DNA of 6,789 nt, from the NCBI GenBank assembly GCA_002343335.1, contig DDSI01000161.1:3856-10644 (forward strand), read 5' to 3'. This document shows positions 4,727 through 6,789 of this stretch, piece after piece. A model generated the notes under the pieces. That model had not been told where the DNA came from and made no database searches. It worked only from the letters and a program-made list of their open reading frames with translations. A program made the translations under genes and the position numbers. This stretch comes from Bacteriovoracaceae bacterium UBA2394. GTDB taxonomy: Bacteria > Bdellovibrionota > UBA2394. Within the stretch, counting starts at the first letter, position 1. The number at the start of each line of letters is the position of its first letter.

Positions 4727-6789
4727 TCTTTCTGATGAGTTGAGTAGACGTCGAGGGCGCTACTAGCGGCGTCTGATACGCATCTCGCTGTTGAAAGTCT
4801 TGAATGGGTTGCACATCCAGCTCACCGCGAATCCATCTCGATAGTGATTTCACCGCCGCACGCGCCGCGGTGAGTGTCGTGAAGTACGGCACTCCCGTTT
4901 GCAGCGCAGACCGTCGAATGGAGAAAGAATCGGAGATCGCCGCTTCGGAATCCGTCGTGTTAATCACCAACTGAATTTCGCCGTTGATGATCGCATCCAC
5001 GATGTGCGGCTGCCCCTCTTTCACTTTGTTGATGCCAGACGCCACGATGCTTTGGTCGCGCAAGAACTGAGCCGTGCGATGCGTGGCCACGATTCTGTAG
5101 CCGAGCGCCTTCAATTCTTTGCAAATTTCTGCAACCTTCGGCTTGTCATCATCCTTCACGCTCACAAAGACGGAGCCATTTCTCGGCAAGCGATGACCGG
5201 AGGCGATGAGACCCTTCACAAATGCCTCGGAAAAATCTCGCCCAACACCCATCACTTCTCCCGTACTCTTCATCTCGGGCCCAAGAAGCACGTCCACGCC
5301 TGGGAATTTTAAGAACGGGAACACGACTTCCTTCACGCTGAAGTGTTTAAAATCCTGCGGATACACCGTCGGTGCGCGCAATTTCTGTTCCCGGAAAGAT
5401 TTTCCAAGCATCGCATGAACGGCGGGCTTCACCCAATCCACACCCGTGGCTTTGCAAACAAAGGGCAAGGTGCGCGATGCGCGAGGATTTACTTCGAGCA
5501 CATAGAGCTCGCCATCAAAAATCGCAAATTGAATATTTAAAAATCCATTCAGCCGCAGCTCTTTTCCAAGCGCTTCGGCATGTTTCTTGATGCGCGCGAT
5601 CATCGTATCACTCAAAGTGACGCACGGAATCGTGCATGAAGAATCGCCCGAGTGGATTCCCGCCTCTTCGATGTGCTCCATGATCGCGAGCACAACCACT
5701 TCACGACCGTCGCCCATACAATCCACGTCGATCTCGACCGCACCCTCTAGAAACCTGTCAATCAGCAGTGGAAACTGAATGTCAGACTCGCGACTAATCG
5801 TATCGAGAATACCTTCCATCTGCGTCTTGGACCTCACGGTGTACATCGATCGCCCACCGAGGACGTAACTCGGGCGAATGAGCACGGGATAGCCGAGCTG
5901 ATCTGCGGCCGGAAGCACCTGAGAAATCTTCGCGGCGGTTTTAGACTTCGGCCGTCGCATTTTTAATTTGGAGAGCAGTCGATCAAATTTCGCGCGATCT
6001 TCCGCTCGATCGATTTGCTCTCTCGGTGTTCCCAAAATGGGGTCCTTCACGAGCGACTGAGAAAGTTTGAGTGCCGTCTGACCTCCCGTCTGACAGATGA
6101 GGCCGAGCACTTTGCTTCGCGTTCGTTCCTCATAAAGCACGCGCGAAACGGCTTCGTCGGTGAGCGGTTCAAAATACAAGCGTGAGGAAATGTCGTAATC
6201 CGTCGAGACAGTTTCCGGATTGCAATTGATCATGATGGAATCAAGGCCGAGTTCTCGAACCGCAAGCGACGCTTTTACGCAGCAATAGTCAAACTCCACG
6301 CCCTGACCAATTCGATTCGGCCCGCTCCCTAAAATCACGACACTTTCGCTCGTGGAGGCGCGAACCAATTTCTTTTTCGCGGGAAGATGCAGTGGCGGAT
6401 TATTTTCATACGCAAAATAATAGTAAGGCGTCAGCGCTTCAAATTCTCCCGCGCATGTATCAACTTGATTGAGCTCCGAATGAAGATCGAAGCGATGACG
6501 GTGCTCCTTTACATCGGCCGGCTTCACACCCATCAATTTGGCCATTACGACATCGCCAAAACCCATCGCTTTGGCGCGACGAAGTTCCGGCTCTTTGAGT
6601 GATTTTAAAGAGCTCTTCGCCAAGAAATTTTCCATATCGATAATGGTTGTGAGCTGATCCAAAAACCATGGATCAATACTTGTGGCTCCCGCAATTTCCG
6701 CGGGTGTGGCCGTTTTGGTTCGAAGCAATTCGGAGATCAACCACCACCGGTCGAATCGCGGCGCGCGCACGCTCTCCAAACTGATGGGC
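4719..6789 (-). CDS. carB: Carbamoyl phosphate synthase large subunit (C-terminal two thirds, 5' truncated by window)
   Basis: CarB makes carbamoyl phosphate from bicarbonate, ATP and glutamine-derived ammonia (from CarA) for pyrimidine and arginine synthesis. The frame runs through the right edge with no start, so about 690 of roughly 1,070-1,100 residues are seen and the N-terminal carboxyphosphate half is mostly missing. Counting from the Leu/TTG at 6779, the oligomerisation domain ends near residue 140, with IDPWFLDQL at 35-43. The second ATP-grasp unit, which phosphorylates carbamate, spans about 145-520: PNRIGQGVEFDYC (154-166), NCNPETVSTDYD (185-196), SYVLGGR (304-310), MEHIEEAGIHSGDS (367-380), EVNPRASRTLPF (429-440) and LGPEMKSTGEVMG (499-511). 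The MGS-like allosteric domain follows (about 535-648), with NTT (607-609) and SIRRSALQTGVPYFTTL. A tail of about 25 residues ending IRKRK goes beyond the E. coli end. The frame is intact, with no sign of decay. carA is expected upstream, outside the window. Confidence 0.97.
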   Translation of the reverse strand, partial: PISLESVRAPRFDRWWLISELLRTKTATPAEIAGATSIDPWFLDQLTTIIDMENFLAKSSLKSLKEPELRRAKAMGFGDVVMAKLMGVKPADVKEHRHRFDLHSELNQVDTCAGEFEALTPYYYFAYENNPPLHLPAKKKLVRASTSESVVILGSGPNRIGQGVEFDYCCVKASLAVRELGLDSIMINCNPETVSTDYDISSRLYFEPLTDEAVSRVLYEERTRSKVLGLICQTGGQTALKLSQSLVKDPILGTPREQIDRAEDRAKFDRLLSKLKMRRPKSKTAAKISQVLPAADQLGYPVLIRPSYVLGGRSMYTVRSKTQMEGILDTISRESDIQFPLLIDRFLEGAVEIDVDCMGDGREVVVLAIMEHIEEAGIHSGDSSCTIPCVTLSDTMIARIKKHAEALGKELRLNGFLNIQFAIFDGELYVLEVNPRASRTLPFVCKATGVDWVKPAVHAMLGKSFREQKLRAPTVYPQDFKHFSVKEVVFPFLKFPGVDVLLGPEMKSTGEVMGVGRDFSEAFVKGLIASGHRLPRNGSVFVSVKDDDKPKVAEICKELKALGYRIVATHRTAQFLRDQSIVASGINKVKEGQPHIVDAIINGEIQLVINTTDSEAAISDSFSIRRSALQTGVPYFTTLTAARAAVKSLSRWIRGELDVQPIQDFQQRDAYQTPLVAPSTSTQLIRKRK

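Overview
The window is a stretch of bacterial chromosome of roughly even base composition. It carries mostly housekeeping genes on the minus strand and a single plus-strand gene at the left edge. The protein types (a RecG helicase of normal proteobacterial length, an ApaG-domain protein, and a Gram-negative type lipoprotein with an LAGC lipobox followed by a glycine run) point to a Gram-negative bacterium. From memory, carB next to greA is a recurring arrangement in the former Deltaproteobacteria, so a member of Bdellovibrionota, Myxococcota or a relative is my best inference. No marker in the window proves this.

Layout in the direction of minus-strand transcription, from right to left. First comes the 3' two thirds of carB (4719-6789, cut by the window edge), the large subunit of carbamoyl phosphate synthetase. 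Next is a 202-bp gap, then an unrecognised secreted lipoprotein (3668-4516) with four cysteines in the mature part and an acidic tail. A strong intrinsic terminator follows, and its U-tract ends only 12 nt before the first start codon of greA (3099-3578). After greA come recG (918-3071) and apaG (526-918), tightly packed: 27 nt between greA and recG, and a TAATG stop/start overlap between recG and apaG. At the far left a plus-strand reading frame of unknown function (2-529), open through the left edge, converges on apaG; the two stop codons overlap inside a single TTAA.

Functionally, greA-recG-apaG looks like one transcription unit. It links rescue of stalled RNA polymerase (GreA) with rescue of stalled replication forks and R-loop removal (RecG). 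ApaG is a small beta-sandwich protein of poorly defined role. CarB supplies carbamoyl phosphate for pyrimidine and arginine synthesis and is probably transcribed with an upstream carA outside the window.

I see no mobile element, CRISPR array, phage gene or defence system, and no convincing new multi-gene system. The two points most worth following up are the terminator placed in the greA leader, with a perfect 9-nt alternative pairing between its 5' arm and greA codons 4-7, and the orphan lipoprotein set between carB and greA.
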